A stretch of 64,000 bases of DNA. Source: Novisyntrophococcus fermenticellae. GTDB lineage: Bacteria; Bacillota; Clostridia; Lachnospirales; Lachnospiraceae. Under the pieces are notes generated by a model. That model ran no database searches. It saw nothing but the letters and a program-made list of their open reading frames with translations, and was not told the origin of the DNA. Below, piece after piece: positions 52,282 through 61,194 of the stretch. Within the stretch, counting starts at the first letter, position 1. Every line of letters begins with the position of its first letter. The DNA lies in assembly GCF_018866245.1 (NCBI RefSeq), contig NZ_CP076458.1, positions 1,302,001-1,366,000 on the forward strand. The letters run 5' to 3'. A program made the position numbers and the translations under genes.

Positions 52282-54161
52282 AAAAAGAAGCTGATAGAGT
52301 AATTGCTTTGGGAGGCAACCCGAATGTGGGCAAAAGCACAGTTTTCAATGAACTAACCGGTTTGCATCAACATACGGGAAACTGGATCGGGAAAACAGTT
52401 ACCAATGCACAAGGATATTGTAATCATAAGCAGCAAGGTTATGCAGTGGTGGATCTTCCCGGCTGCTATTCTTTGATAGCCCATTCCGCAGAGGAGGAAG
52501 TTGCCCGTGATTTTATCTGTTCCGGCAAGGCGGATGTGATTATTATTATCTGTGATGCCACCTGCATGGAGCGAAGTCTGAATCTTGTTTTGCAGACATT
52601 GGAAATAGCGTCAAATGTGGTGGTCTGTGTTAATCTGATGGATGAGGCTGAAAAGAAAGGGATAAAAATAGATCTGTCCGTTCTTTCCGAACAGTTAGGT
52701 GTCCCGGTAGTCGGAACAGCGGCCAGGAGTAAAAAGGGGCTGGCGCTTTTGATGGATGCTGTGGCTAGGACAATTGAACAGAATCATGAGAAAAAAAATG
52801 TTAAAATCACATCTTTTGAGGATGCCGGAGATACACTGCGTGGGCTGGATCCATACATTACGATATCCGCGGTGGATGATATATGTAAGAAATCAATTAC
52901 CTATGAGAATAATAACTATAGAACAAGAGATTCCAGGATTGATCATATTCTGACCGGCAAGTGGACCGCCTTTCCGATTATGATTCTGGCGCTGTTGGGT
53001 ATTTTCTGGTTAACAATAACAGGTGCCAATTATCCCTCTGAAATGCTCAGCAAATTTTTATTTTGGATAGAGGATCAGCTGGTTGTCTTGTTTCAATGGC
53101 TGCATGTGCCGGAAGTACTTACCGGGCTTCTGCTATCGGGCGTTTATCGTGTCCTCGCCTGGGTGGTTTCTGTCATGCTGCCTCCGATGGCGATTTTTTT
53201 CCCTTTGTTTACACTGCTTGAGGATGTGGGTGTCCTGCCGCGTATCGCTTTTAATCTGGACAAATGCTTTAAAAAATGCTGTGCCTGCGGCAAGCAGAGT
53301 CTGACCATGTGCATGGGATTTGGCTGCAATGCAGCCGGAGTAACCGGCTGCAGAATCATCGATTCTCCCCGTGAACGCTTAATCGCCATCATAACGAACA
53401 GTTTTGTCCCATGTAATGGCAGGTTTCCAATCCTGATTGCTGTCATATCCATGTTCTTCGTGGGAGCGGCATCCGGCGGCATCAAGACTATATTATCGGC
53501 TGCATTTTTGACGATTTTCATCCTCCTGGGCATCTTCATGACTTTCCTTACATCCAAGATCCTTTCAAAGACGGTATTAAAGGGTGTGCCTTCCTCCTTT
53601 ACGCTGGAACTTCCGCCGTATCGGAAACCTCAGATTGGGAGGGTAATCATACGGTCTATCTTTGACAGGACACTGTTTGTTCTGGGCCGTGCAGTATGTG
53701 TTGCAGCACCGGCCGGACTTCTTATATGGCTCATGGCAAACATTGTCGTGAAAGATAAGACGCTGCTTGTGTATTGTGCGGGTTTCCTGGATCCCTTTGC
53801 CAGACTTTTGGGTATGGATGGTGTGATACTCTTTGCCTTTATACTGGGATTTCCGGCCAATGAGATTGTAATCCCGATTATAATCATGTCCTACATGGCC
53901 GAGGGGAGTCTGCAGCAGATAGAAAGCTTTACAATATTAAGACAGCTTTTTATCGATCATGGCTGGACGTGGATTACCGCCGTATGTGTGATGCTGTTTA
54001 CGCTTATGCACTGGCCTTGTTCAACAACCTGTCTGACGATAAAAAAAGAGACACAGAGTTTGAAATGGACGTTGCTTTCTGTATTGATTCCAACTGGTAT
54101 GGGGATGCTGCTCTGTTTTATATTTGCAAATGCAGCCAGACTGGTCAGCAGTTTTTTCTAG
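52272..54161 (+). CDS. feoB: Ferrous iron transport protein B
   Basis: FeoB imports Fe2+ across the membrane. The cytoplasmic G domain has G1 GNPNVGKSTVFNELTG near residues 15-30, G2 TGNWIGKTV, G3 DLPGCYSL near 62 and G4 NLMDEAEKKG near 121. The membrane domain shows two Gate motifs, first LFTLLEDVGVLPRIAFNLDK and GFGCNAAGV near 315-358, then a later LGFPANEI near 533. At 629 residues it is slightly shorter than most. The start is probably TTG 52272, overlapping the feoA stop; the initial GNP motif is intact. No feoC or regulator gene is adjacent. Confidence 0.95.
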   Translation: MGLKKEADRVIALGGNPNVGKSTVFNELTGLHQHTGNWIGKTVTNAQGYCNHKQQGYAVVDLPGCYSLIAHSAEEEVARDFICSGKADVIIIICDATCMERSLNLVLQTLEIASNVVVCVNLMDEAEKKGIKIDLSVLSEQLGVPVVGTAARSKKGLALLMDAVARTIEQNHEKKNVKITSFEDAGDTLRGLDPYITISAVDDICKKSITYENNNYRTRDSRIDHILTGKWTAFPIMILALLGIFWLTITGANYPSEMLSKFLFWIEDQLVVLFQWLHVPEVLTGLLLSGVYRVLAWVVSVMLPPMAIFFPLFTLLEDVGVLPRIAFNLDKCFKKCCACGKQSLTMCMGFGCNAAGVTGCRIIDSPRERLIAIITNSFVPCNGRFPILIAVISMFFVGAASGGIKTILSAAFLTIFILLGIFMTFLTSKILSKTVLKGVPSSFTLELPPYRKPQIGRVIIRSIFDRTLFVLGRAVCVAAPAGLLIWLMANIVVKDKTLLVYCAGFLDPFARLLGMDGVILFAFILGFPANEIVIPIIIMSYMAEGSLQQIESFTILRQLFIDHGWTWITAVCVMLFTLMHWPCSTTCLTIKKETQSLKWTLLSVLIPTGMGMLLCFIFANAARLVSSFF

Positions 54162-54185
54162 CGTGCTGATATTCCTGAGTGAATT

Positions 54186-54929
54186 TTATCTTACTTTCAG
54201 ATCCAGCAGCACGTCCTGATAGAGGGGCAGCAGTTCTTTTAAGATAAGTGCTCTGTGTTGGAGAACCTTATTAAGCTGCGCCTCTTTTACCTGTATTTTT
54301 GCAATATTCCCAACGGTCCGGATCCGAAAATCGCTGAAACCTAAGCCCATCAGGAATGATTCACTGTGCTCTACACGTGCAAGCTCCTCTTTTGTGATTT
54401 TCTGGTTTGTGGGGATTCGGGTTGCAAGACAGGCATAACTTGGCTTGTCCCAGGTGAAAAGCCCGTATTCTTTGGACCGCCGCCGTATCTCATCTTTTGT
54501 AAGTCCAGCCTCTCTTAACGGAGATAAGACCTTCAATTCCTCCAAAGCCTTCATTCCGGGACGATCTGCTACATCATCTGAAGCATTGGTTCCGTCCAAC
54601 AGGATTGTAAATCCATCTTTTTTTGCAGTATCTTTGATTAAATTGAAAACTGTCTGTTTACAATAGTAACATCTGTTGGATGGGTTAGCTGTCACAGTTT
54701 CATTGGACAGGACATCAACTGATAAAATTGTCATAGGTACGCCTGTCTGCTCCGCTACTTTTTTCGCATCCTCCAGTTCAAATTCAGGTTGAAATGCTCC
54801 TTTTACAAAGTAGGCATGTACTCTGGCTCCTGCATTTTTTGCCTCATATAAAAGATATGAGGAATCCACTCCACCTGAAAATGCAACAGCAACATTCTGA
54901 TTCCGGTTAAAAAACTCATGTAATGTCAT
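54186..54929 (-). CDS. larE: LarE-type ATP-dependent sulfur transferase
   Basis: LarE makes the thiolated pincer nucleotide that becomes the nickel cofactor of lactate racemase and related enzymes. The 247-residue protein has the PP-loop AFSGGVDSSYL near residues 16-26. It also has the three Cys residues of the iron-sulfur variant: Cys87 and Cys90 in NRCYYCK and Cys167 in SYACLATR. This is like Thermotoga LarE, which uses a [4Fe-4S] cluster, and unlike the sacrificial single-Cys Lactobacillus enzyme. No larA, larB or larC gene is in the window, so its partners must be elsewhere. RBS AGGAGA precedes ATG 54929. Confidence 0.88.
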   Translation of the reverse strand: MTLHEFFNRNQNVAVAFSGGVDSSYLLYEAKNAGARVHAYFVKGAFQPEFELEDAKKVAEQTGVPMTILSVDVLSNETVTANPSNRCYYCKQTVFNLIKDTAKKDGFTILLDGTNASDDVADRPGMKALEELKVLSPLREAGLTKDEIRRRSKEYGLFTWDKPSYACLATRIPTNQKITKEELARVEHSESFLMGLGFSDFRIRTVGNIAKIQVKEAQLNKVLQHRALILKELLPLYQDVLLDLKVR

Positions 54930-55081
54930 ACTTATTCTCTCCTGCCTTAAGGCTTTGTTTTTCGATATATTACGATTAAAGTATAATGAGAAAAACTTCG
55001 TATGTCAAGCGCCCCCGAGGTTGCAATCCGGGCAGCAGTGGGTATATAATATAATGATACCAGGGTCAAAAGGTCATGCGT

Positions 55082-55129
55082 CTCATGCCTGCATGAAAAA
55101 GCATGAGTTTGAGGCTCACAAAGCATGAG
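55082..55129 (+). repeat. Repeated GCATGAG motif ahead of moaA
   Basis: CTCATGC (55082-55088) is followed by its complement GCATGAG (55101-55107) and again by GCATGAG (55123-55129). The first pair can form a hairpin, and the second copy would allow an alternative one. A TATAAT lies about 40 bases upstream. It may be a regulatory leader or operator; no known riboswitch was recognised. Confidence 0.4.
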
Positions 55130-55165
55130 AAAGCAGGTTTTTATATTCGGAAAGGAACTACTATA

Positions 55166-56116
55166 TTGATTGATCAATATGAAAGAACCATAGATTATCT
55201 GAGAATTTCTATTACAGACCTTTGTAATCTTCGATGCATATACTGTATGCCAGAAGAAGGTGTGGAGAAACTATGTCATTCGGACATTATGTCGTATGAG
55301 GAGATCATAGAGATCGCCCGGGCTGCCACAGAGTTGGGAGTTTCTAAAATCAGGATAACAGGGGGGGAACCTCTGGTGCGCAAAGACGTGGTTTCCCTGG
55401 TGCACAGATTGGCAGAACTGCCCGGAGTCAGAGACCTGTCCATGACTACGAATGCGGTGCGTCTTGCTCCGATGGCAGAAGAATTAAAAAAGGCAGGTCT
55501 TAAAAGGGTTAATATCAGCCTGGATACACTGGATGAAAAAAAGTTTCATTATATCACAAGGAATGGTACTTTACAGGAGGTATTTCAGGGAATACAAGCG
55601 GCAGCTGACTGTGGCATGCAGATGAAACTCAACACTGTATTGGTGGGAGGATTTAATATAGAGGAAATTCCGGTTCTTGCCAGACTTACCAGGGAGTATC
55701 CGCTGGAATTGAGATTTATAGAACTGATGCCGATTGGACATACAGTGCCATTCGGTAAGGAAGCGTATGTATCCGGTGATATTGTGCTGCAGTATCTTCC
55801 GGATCTGAAGCCTGTGAGTCAAAAGGGAGGAGTAGCCAGACTCTATCAGCTTCCGGGGGCAAAGGGAAGGGTTGGTTTGATTTCCCCCTTAAGCAATCAC
55901 TTTTGCCAGGACTGTAACCGTATCAGGCTGACGGCTGACGGACATCTGAAGCCATGTCTTCACTCGGAAGAGGAAATCCCTGTTCGGGGACTGAAAGGAG
56001 AAGAATTAAAAGAAACACTGCGCAGGGCGATGTATGAAAAGCCTGCCCGCCATGGGAAATTGTCATATGACAGCCGTTCGAAAAGCGCGCGCAATATGAA
56101 TGCCATAGGGGGCTGA
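55166..56116 (+). CDS. moaA: GTP 3',8-cyclase (molybdenum cofactor synthesis)
   Basis: MoaA is the radical SAM enzyme of the first step of Moco synthesis. The 316-residue protein has the radical SAM cluster in CNLRCIYCMPEEG near residues 20-32, the SAM-binding RITGGEPLVRKD near 72-83 and the second cluster in HFCQDCNRIRLTADGHLKPCL near 246-266. The C-terminus ends with the expected double Gly (MNAIGG). I chose TTG 55166, nine bases after AAAGGA, because the family starts MIDQYERTIDYLR-like there. The rest of the Moco pathway is not in the window. Its product would serve the xanthine dehydrogenase encoded at 39-42 kb. Confidence 0.94.
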   Translation: MIDQYERTIDYLRISITDLCNLRCIYCMPEEGVEKLCHSDIMSYEEIIEIARAATELGVSKIRITGGEPLVRKDVVSLVHRLAELPGVRDLSMTTNAVRLAPMAEELKKAGLKRVNISLDTLDEKKFHYITRNGTLQEVFQGIQAAADCGMQMKLNTVLVGGFNIEEIPVLARLTREYPLELRFIELMPIGHTVPFGKEAYVSGDIVLQYLPDLKPVSQKGGVARLYQLPGAKGRVGLISPLSNHFCQDCNRIRLTADGHLKPCLHSEEEIPVRGLKGEELKETLRRAMYEKPARHGKLSYDSRSKSARNMNAIGG

Positions 56117-56153
56117 GATATTAGGAAAACTTTAATGCTTATGGAGGACTGGA

Positions 56154-56687
56154 ATGGAGAACTGTACGATTTATTATGATGATACAAAGCATAGCTGTCA
56201 GTTAATGGCTCAGAAAATGTCCGAATACGATCACATCATATGTAAAAAAGCTTCTGATTTTACCAGGCAGACATTTATCTATGAGGGAAGCCCGAATGTT
56301 GGATTCATATTTGAAAGTGATAAGGAAAAGCTTCCTTATGGGATGAAGCATGTAATCTGGAGAATTGTAATGGATAAATCCAACTATGTTTTCGTGGTGG
56401 TGACAGGTGGTTCCCGGGAATTTGAGTCACTGAAAACTGTGAATGACGAATTGAGCCAGAGAGGTTACAGACTCAGTAATATCTATTTAAAATATGTATT
56501 CGAAAAACATCACATGGATCAGCAGGAGGTTATTCGAAAGATAATCGGGGATATGGAAAAGAAGGAGGCAAGATATCCGGAGCTCAAAGAAAAAGTCGAT
56601 GGGTTATCCAAAACAGAATTGAGAAAAGCATTGAAGGCAGGATACAAAGAATACAGGAAGTATAAAAAGAAGAACAAAAAAGCATAG
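56154..56687 (+). CDS. Flavodoxin-like protein of unknown function
   Basis: The 177-residue protein looks like a small flavodoxin-type domain followed by a highly charged C-terminal helix. The N-terminal MENCTIYYDDTKHSCQLMAQKM resembles the flavodoxin phosphate loop only weakly: the classic Thr/Ser-rich TGNT segment is replaced by DDTKHS. VFVVVTGGSREFESL near 80-94 corresponds to the central strand and following loop. FMN binding is therefore uncertain. The last 30 residues are mainly Lys, Arg and Tyr (KAGYKEYRKYKKKNKKA). It lies between moaA and ddh, 37 and 27 bases from them, likely in one operon. Confidence 0.65.
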   Translation: MENCTIYYDDTKHSCQLMAQKMSEYDHIICKKASDFTRQTFIYEGSPNVGFIFESDKEKLPYGMKHVIWRIVMDKSNYVFVVVTGGSREFESLKTVNDELSQRGYRLSNIYLKYVFEKHHMDQQEVIRKIIGDMEKKEARYPELKEKVDGLSKTELRKALKAGYKEYRKYKKKNKKA

Positions 56688-56714
56688 CAGGAAGATATAG
56701 GAAAGGAATATACG

Positions 56715-57701
56715 ATGGAAAAAATCAGAATTGGAATAGCAGGATACGGAAACATAGGACGCGGAGTTGAACTTGCAATCCTGCGCAATGCAGATATGGA
56801 ACTGAAAGCAGTATTCACCCGCAGAGCGCCGGAAAGCGTTAAAATTATGACCGAAGGTGTTCCAGTGGTACACATGGATGATGTGACGAGCTGGAAGGAG
56901 GATATAGATGTGATGATTCTCTGCGGTGGCTCTGCCACAGATCTTCCGGTGATCGGACCGGAACTTGCAAAGAATTTTAATACAATTGACAGCTTTGATA
57001 CACATGCCAGGATTCCGGAATACTTTAAAGCTATGGAACAGGCTGACAGGGAAGGGAAAAATATAGGAATTATCTCTGTGGGCTGGGATCCCGGACTGTT
57101 CTCTTTGAACAGACTCTATGGAGATGCGATCCTGCCACAGGGTGATACCTATACTTTCTGGGGAAAAGGTGTCAGCCAGGGGCATTCAGATGCAATCAGA
57201 CGCGTACAGGGTGTAAAGAATGCGATCCAGTATACGGTGCCGATAGACGAGGCGGTAGAAAAAGTCAGAAGCGGCAGTGGACCCGAATTATCTGCAAGAG
57301 AAAAGCATCTGCGTGAATGTTTTGTTGTTCCCAAAGAAGGGGCAGATTTAAAGGCAATTGAAGAAACAATAAAAAGTATGCCGAATTATTTTTCGGATTA
57401 TGATACTACTGTCCATTTTATCACCGAAGAAGAGCTGAAGGAACATCACAGTAAGATGCCTCACGGCGGTTTTGTTATCCGCAGCGGTGAAACAGGCAGA
57501 GACGGGAACCGGAATATCATTGAATATTCCCTGAAATTAGATTCCAATCCGGAGTTCACTTCCAGTGTACTTGTCTGCTATGCAAGGGCTGCCTGGAGAC
57601 TGAAAAAGAAAGGTGAAACAGGAGCGAGGACGGTATTGGATATCGCCCCCGGATTGCTGTCGGTAAAGACACCTGAGGAACTGAGGGCGGAATTACTGTA
57701 A
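56715..57701 (+). CDS. ddh: meso-Diaminopimelate dehydrogenase
   Basis: NADPH-dependent enzyme that makes meso-diaminopimelate for peptidoglycan and lysine in one step from tetrahydrodipicolinate. The 328-residue protein has the Rossmann motif GIAGYGNIGRGVE near residues 7-19, then VFTRRAPE near 35-42. CGGSATDLP near 75, IDSFDTHARIPEY near 91 and SVGWDPGLFSLNRL near 116-129 are family signatures that contact the substrate. FWGKGVSQGHSDAIRRV near 145-161 is highly typical. It is preceded by ATAGGAAAGGA. The gene next to it is of unknown function. Confidence 0.94.
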   Translation: MEKIRIGIAGYGNIGRGVELAILRNADMELKAVFTRRAPESVKIMTEGVPVVHMDDVTSWKEDIDVMILCGGSATDLPVIGPELAKNFNTIDSFDTHARIPEYFKAMEQADREGKNIGIISVGWDPGLFSLNRLYGDAILPQGDTYTFWGKGVSQGHSDAIRRVQGVKNAIQYTVPIDEAVEKVRSGSGPELSAREKHLRECFVVPKEGADLKAIEETIKSMPNYFSDYDTTVHFITEEELKEHHSKMPHGGFVIRSGETGRDGNRNIIEYSLKLDSNPEFTSSVLVCYARAAWRLKKKGETGARTVLDIAPGLLSVKTPEELRAELL

Positions 57702-57724
57702 GAAATAAAGATGAGGAAGAGAGT

Positions 57725-58477
57725 ATGCGCATACAGATAACGCTCACACCGAGCGAATCCAAAAGGCTGATTGCAAAAGGTGTAAAAGCAATGCCCAGTG
57801 TCCAAAAGGCATTAAAAAGTAATACGATTATACTGGCGGGCGGAACGACGAATACATTTCTGCTGGAAGAGTTTACGGGAATTTTCATAAAAAAGAAGAG
57901 CATGTATACACTGGGGATGATTGCAGAAGGAAAGACAGGATCCAGTTCCGTAGAAGGCAGGATTCATCCACGTGTAATCAGGTACGGAAAGCCGGAACCT
58001 GCGGATCGCCACTGGAGAGACTATTTACCTGAACTGACAGCCGGAGACATCTTTATAAAGGGTGGTAATGCGATAGACCATACGGGGCTTGCAGCAGTAT
58101 TGGCGGCCAATGATATGGGCGGGACCATAGGCGCTTCGTGGGGACCGGTGATACAACGTGGTATTGAATTCATCCTACCGATTGGATTGGAGAAGCTGGT
58201 GCCGGATGTTCGTGCAGCAGCAGAGTTTATGGCAGGACATCCGGTGGATGAGGCAATCGGCGACAAGGTGGGATTAATGCCGGTTATGGGTGCAACGGTT
58301 GTTACGGAAATCACGGCCCTTGCTATCTTATATCAGGTGAAGGCCATGTGTATCGCTTCCGGAGGTGTGGACGGATCAGAGGGAGCAGTTGTTCTGGTAA
58401 TAGATGGAAATAAAGGAAAGCTTGACAGAGTAATGGCGGATCTTAGAGCTTTAAAAGGAGAAGCTTCCGTGAGGTGA
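57725..58477 (+). CDS. Conserved-looking protein of unknown function
   Basis: I do not recognise this 250-residue protein. It has no signal peptide or strong membrane helices. Gly-rich segments that look like functional loops are LAGGTTNTFLLEEF near residues 38-51, DIFIKGGNAIDHTG near 107-120, GGTIGASWGPVIQRGIEFI near 132-150 and IASGGVDGSEGAVVLVI near 212-228. The spacing suggests an alpha/beta fold that binds a phosphorylated or nucleotide-like ligand. It begins 23 bases after ddh with a GAGGAAGAG binding site, so it is probably expressed with it. The next identifiable gene, ade, is 210 bases on. Confidence 0.65.
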   Translation: MRIQITLTPSESKRLIAKGVKAMPSVQKALKSNTIILAGGTTNTFLLEEFTGIFIKKKSMYTLGMIAEGKTGSSSVEGRIHPRVIRYGKPEPADRHWRDYLPELTAGDIFIKGGNAIDHTGLAAVLAANDMGGTIGASWGPVIQRGIEFILPIGLEKLVPDVRAAAEFMAGHPVDEAIGDKVGLMPVMGATVVTEITALAILYQVKAMCIASGGVDGSEGAVVLVIDGNKGKLDRVMADLRALKGEASVR

Positions 58478-58687
58478 TCTTAATGGTGGTATCCTCACGA
58501 GTTTCCCCTGGGACGTACTTTGATCCGAATGTATGAGCCTACGAAGTGATTCAATCAGATTTAAGGGGCAGGATATCACCGGGATGAAGGGCAAGGGGCT
58601 GACAGGTACAGTGGTGAATATGCGGGAGGTTTCTCCGGGTCACTTTGTGGCATGTTTCTGCTTATGAATATAACGAGGAGTATTGCT
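58478..58687 (+). other. Intergenic region with two short related open frames
   Basis: This 210-base gap holds no proper gene. Two short frames encode similar motifs: VVSSRVSPGTYF (from the ATG at 58483) and VVNMREVSPGHF (within a frame that starts at 58583 with MKGKGLTGT). The shared pattern is VV-x4-VSPG-x-Y/F. They may be remnants of a decayed or duplicated gene, or chance. No purine riboswitch or terminator was recognised before the adenine deaminase gene. Confidence 0.4.
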
Positions 58688-60376
58688 ATGGAATTGAAAA
58701 AGTTTCAAAGATGTTCCAGAGTTGCCAGAGGTTTGGAAAAGGCGGACCTGGTATTAAAGAATGCTCATATTATTAATGTGTTTACAAAGGAAATCATAGA
58801 AGGTGATATAGCGATTGCGGAAGAAATGATAGCCGGTATCGGGGAATACGCAGGAGAGATTGAAAAGGATTTAAAGGGGCAGTATGTATGTCCGGGATTT
58901 ATTGACAGCCATCTGCATCTGGAATCCACACTGGTTACACCTTCTGAACTGATAGCTGTAGCCTCCCGGTGCGGAACGACCACATTTATCGTGGATCCCC
59001 ATGAATCGGCTAATGTATCAGGAATTGCAGGAATCGATTATATTCTGCAGCAGACCGCCGATGTTCCGGCAAATGTATATGTTATGATGCCGTCCTGCGT
59101 GCCGGCTACTTCCATTGATGATAATGGATGTGAGCTTACTGCCGGACAGATGGAACCCTATCTGAACAATGAAAGGATTCTGGGATTGGGTGAAGTGATG
59201 GATTACAGATCTGTGGTGGACGGGATTCCTGGAATGCACCGCAAACTCCAATTGTTTGATGGGAAGATAAAAGATGGGCATGCACCTTTTTTGGATGAAA
59301 TGGATTTACAGGCTTATGTTATGGCAGGAATCACAACCGATCATGAGTGCTCTGAATTTGAATATGCGATGCAGGAGCGAAGAAATGGCATGACAATCCT
59401 GATTCGGGAAGGCAGTGCTGCCAGAAATCTGGAAGCTATCGTAAAGGGAATCATTCGGAATCAAATAGATACGGAAGGCTTTTGTTTCTGCACGGATGAT
59501 AAGCATATTGAAGAGATACAGGCAGAAGGCCATATTGATTTCAGCGTGAGAAAATCCATCCGGCTGGGCCTGGATCCGCTTTCAGCAATCCAGATGGCAA
59601 CGATTCATCCCGCAAAATGCTACGGATTAGAGAGAATGGGAGCTATCGCACCAGGATACCAGGCTGACCTTATCGTCTTGAGCGACCTACATACTGTTAA
59701 AGTGGAAGAGGTGTATTATAAAGGCATAAGGATTGAGAAGAATCATACAATTCTTCCGGGAAAATGTCCGGATGAATTAAAAAATACAGTTTGCCTTAGT
59801 AAATTTACGAAGGATAGACTAAAAATAGATATTTCAGGAGAATGTCATATAATTCAAATGGAAGAGGGTCAGATTACAACCCGGGACCAGATTATGGAAT
59901 TTGGAGACAGCAGTGAATTTAAAAGCATGGGATATCAGAAAATTGCTGTGATTGAAAGACACAAGGGGACTGGTAAGGCCGGTGTTGGAATTGTCAGCGG
60001 TTTCGGTCTGACAGGCGGAGCAATCGCTTCCAGTGTGGGCCACGATTCCCATAATATTATCGTGATTGGTGATAATGACGAAGATATGACAATTGCCGTC
60101 AATGAACTGATTCGATGCCAGGGGGGGTATACGATTGCCGCACACCGTGAAGTTATTGAAACATTAGCCCTTCCGATTATGGGATTGATGAGTGATGCAG
60201 GTTATGAGAATATCAATGTAAAATTGAAAAAGATGATAAAGAAGGCACATGAGATGGGGGTTCCGGGTAGAATCGACCCATTTATTACACTATCTTTTAT
60301 GGCTTTGCCTGTGATTCCTGAAATCAGAATTACGCCACGTGGTATTTATAGTGTATCTAAAGGTATTTTTTATTAA
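58688..60376 (+). CDS. ade: Adenine deaminase
   Basis: Metal-dependent amidohydrolase that converts adenine to hypoxanthine, about 562 residues. It has the metal-binding YVCPGFIDSHLHLEST near residues 62-77, then FIVDPHESANVSG near 101-113. CFCTDDKHIEE near 265 holds an active-site Asp, and MATIHPAKCYGLERMGAIAPGYQADLIVL near 309-337 belongs to the amidohydrolase core. The C-terminal domain has SGFGLTGGAIASSVGHDSHNIIVIG near 437-461, typical of Ade. The start ATG 58688 follows GAGGAG. It feeds hypoxanthine to the xanthine dehydrogenase branch and heads a nucleoside salvage run. Confidence 0.95.
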   Translation: MELKKFQRCSRVARGLEKADLVLKNAHIINVFTKEIIEGDIAIAEEMIAGIGEYAGEIEKDLKGQYVCPGFIDSHLHLESTLVTPSELIAVASRCGTTTFIVDPHESANVSGIAGIDYILQQTADVPANVYVMMPSCVPATSIDDNGCELTAGQMEPYLNNERILGLGEVMDYRSVVDGIPGMHRKLQLFDGKIKDGHAPFLDEMDLQAYVMAGITTDHECSEFEYAMQERRNGMTILIREGSAARNLEAIVKGIIRNQIDTEGFCFCTDDKHIEEIQAEGHIDFSVRKSIRLGLDPLSAIQMATIHPAKCYGLERMGAIAPGYQADLIVLSDLHTVKVEEVYYKGIRIEKNHTILPGKCPDELKNTVCLSKFTKDRLKIDISGECHIIQMEEGQITTRDQIMEFGDSSEFKSMGYQKIAVIERHKGTGKAGVGIVSGFGLTGGAIASSVGHDSHNIIVIGDNDEDMTIAVNELIRCQGGYTIAAHREVIETLALPIMGLMSDAGYENINVKLKKMIKKAHEMGVPGRIDPFITLSFMALPVIPEIRITPRGIYSVSKGIFY

Positions 60377-60417
60377 AAAGTCGGAAGAATGTAAGGATGA
60401 CAGGAGGCGGATGAGTT

Positions 60418-61194
60418 ATGATTGATTATTCAGAAGAAAAAGGCAAACAATATCATATCCAGGTGGGAAAGGGTGATGTGGGAAAGTATGTGATCATGCC
60501 CGGAGATCCCAAGCGCTGTGAAAAGATTGCCGGCCATCTGGACAATCCGGTGCTTATGGCGGACAGCAGAGAATATGTTACCTATACAGGGCTTTTGGAT
60601 GGCGTGAAGGTCAGTGTGACTTCAACAGGAATCGGCGGTCCTTCTGCGGCAATCGCTATGGAAGAACTGGTAATGTCCGGTGCGGATACCTTTATTCGTA
60701 TAGGAACAAGCGGAGGCATGGATATCCATGTAAAAAGCGGTGATCTGGTAATTGCAAGCGGAGCCATTCGCATGGAAGGAACCAGTAGGGAGTATGCACC
60801 GATAGAATATCCGGCGGTACCGGATTTTGAGGTGACAAATGCCCTTGTAAAAGCCGCAAAGAAACTGAAACAGTCGTATCATGTGGGTGTGGTACAGTGT
60901 AAGGATTCCTTCTATGGGCAGCATTCGCCGGAGACGAAACCGGTGAGTTATGAGCTGTTGAATAAGTGGGATGCCTGGGTAAAGCTTGGCTGCAAAGCCT
61001 CAGAGATGGAATCGGCAGCGCTGTTTATCATTGCCAGCTATCTGAAAGTGCGGGCAGGATCCGTGTTTGTCGTCCTGGCAAATCAGGAGCGGGCAAAAGC
61101 AGGGCTGGACAATCCGGTCGTCCATGATACCGATGCGGCAATCCGTGTGGCGGTAGAGGCAATGAGAGAAATGATAAAAGAGGCAGGCGAATGA
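60418..61194 (+). CDS. udp: Uridine phosphorylase
   Basis: Nucleoside phosphorylase of the NP-I family that splits uridine (and possibly deoxyuridine) to uracil and (deoxy)ribose-1-phosphate. The 258-residue protein has [18 protein letters not shown] near residues 25-42, [16 protein letters not shown] near 69-84, [10 protein letters not shown] near 92-101 and the uridine-type loop [12 protein letters not shown] near 161-172. [24 protein letters not shown] near 195-218 is the active-site Glu/Met region. Four bases of overlap join it to cdd. Confidence 0.93.
   Translation: MIDYSEEKGKQYHIQVGKGDVGKYVIMPGDPKRCEKIAGHLDNPVLMADSREYVTYTGLLDGVKVSVTSTGIGGPSAAIAMEELVMSGADTFIRIGTSGGMDIHVKSGDLVIASGAIRMEGTSREYAPIEYPAVPDFEVTNALVKAAKKLKQSYHVGVVQCKDSFYGQHSPETKPVSYELLNKWDAWVKLGCKASEMESAALFIIASYLKVRAGSVFVVLANQERAKAGLDNPVVHDTDAAIRVAVEAMREMIKEAGE

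Noticed and set aside
55000..55165. Moco-type riboswitch ahead of moaA
   Set aside because: Hairpins exist, but I could not match the conserved aptamer sequence; reported only as repeats.
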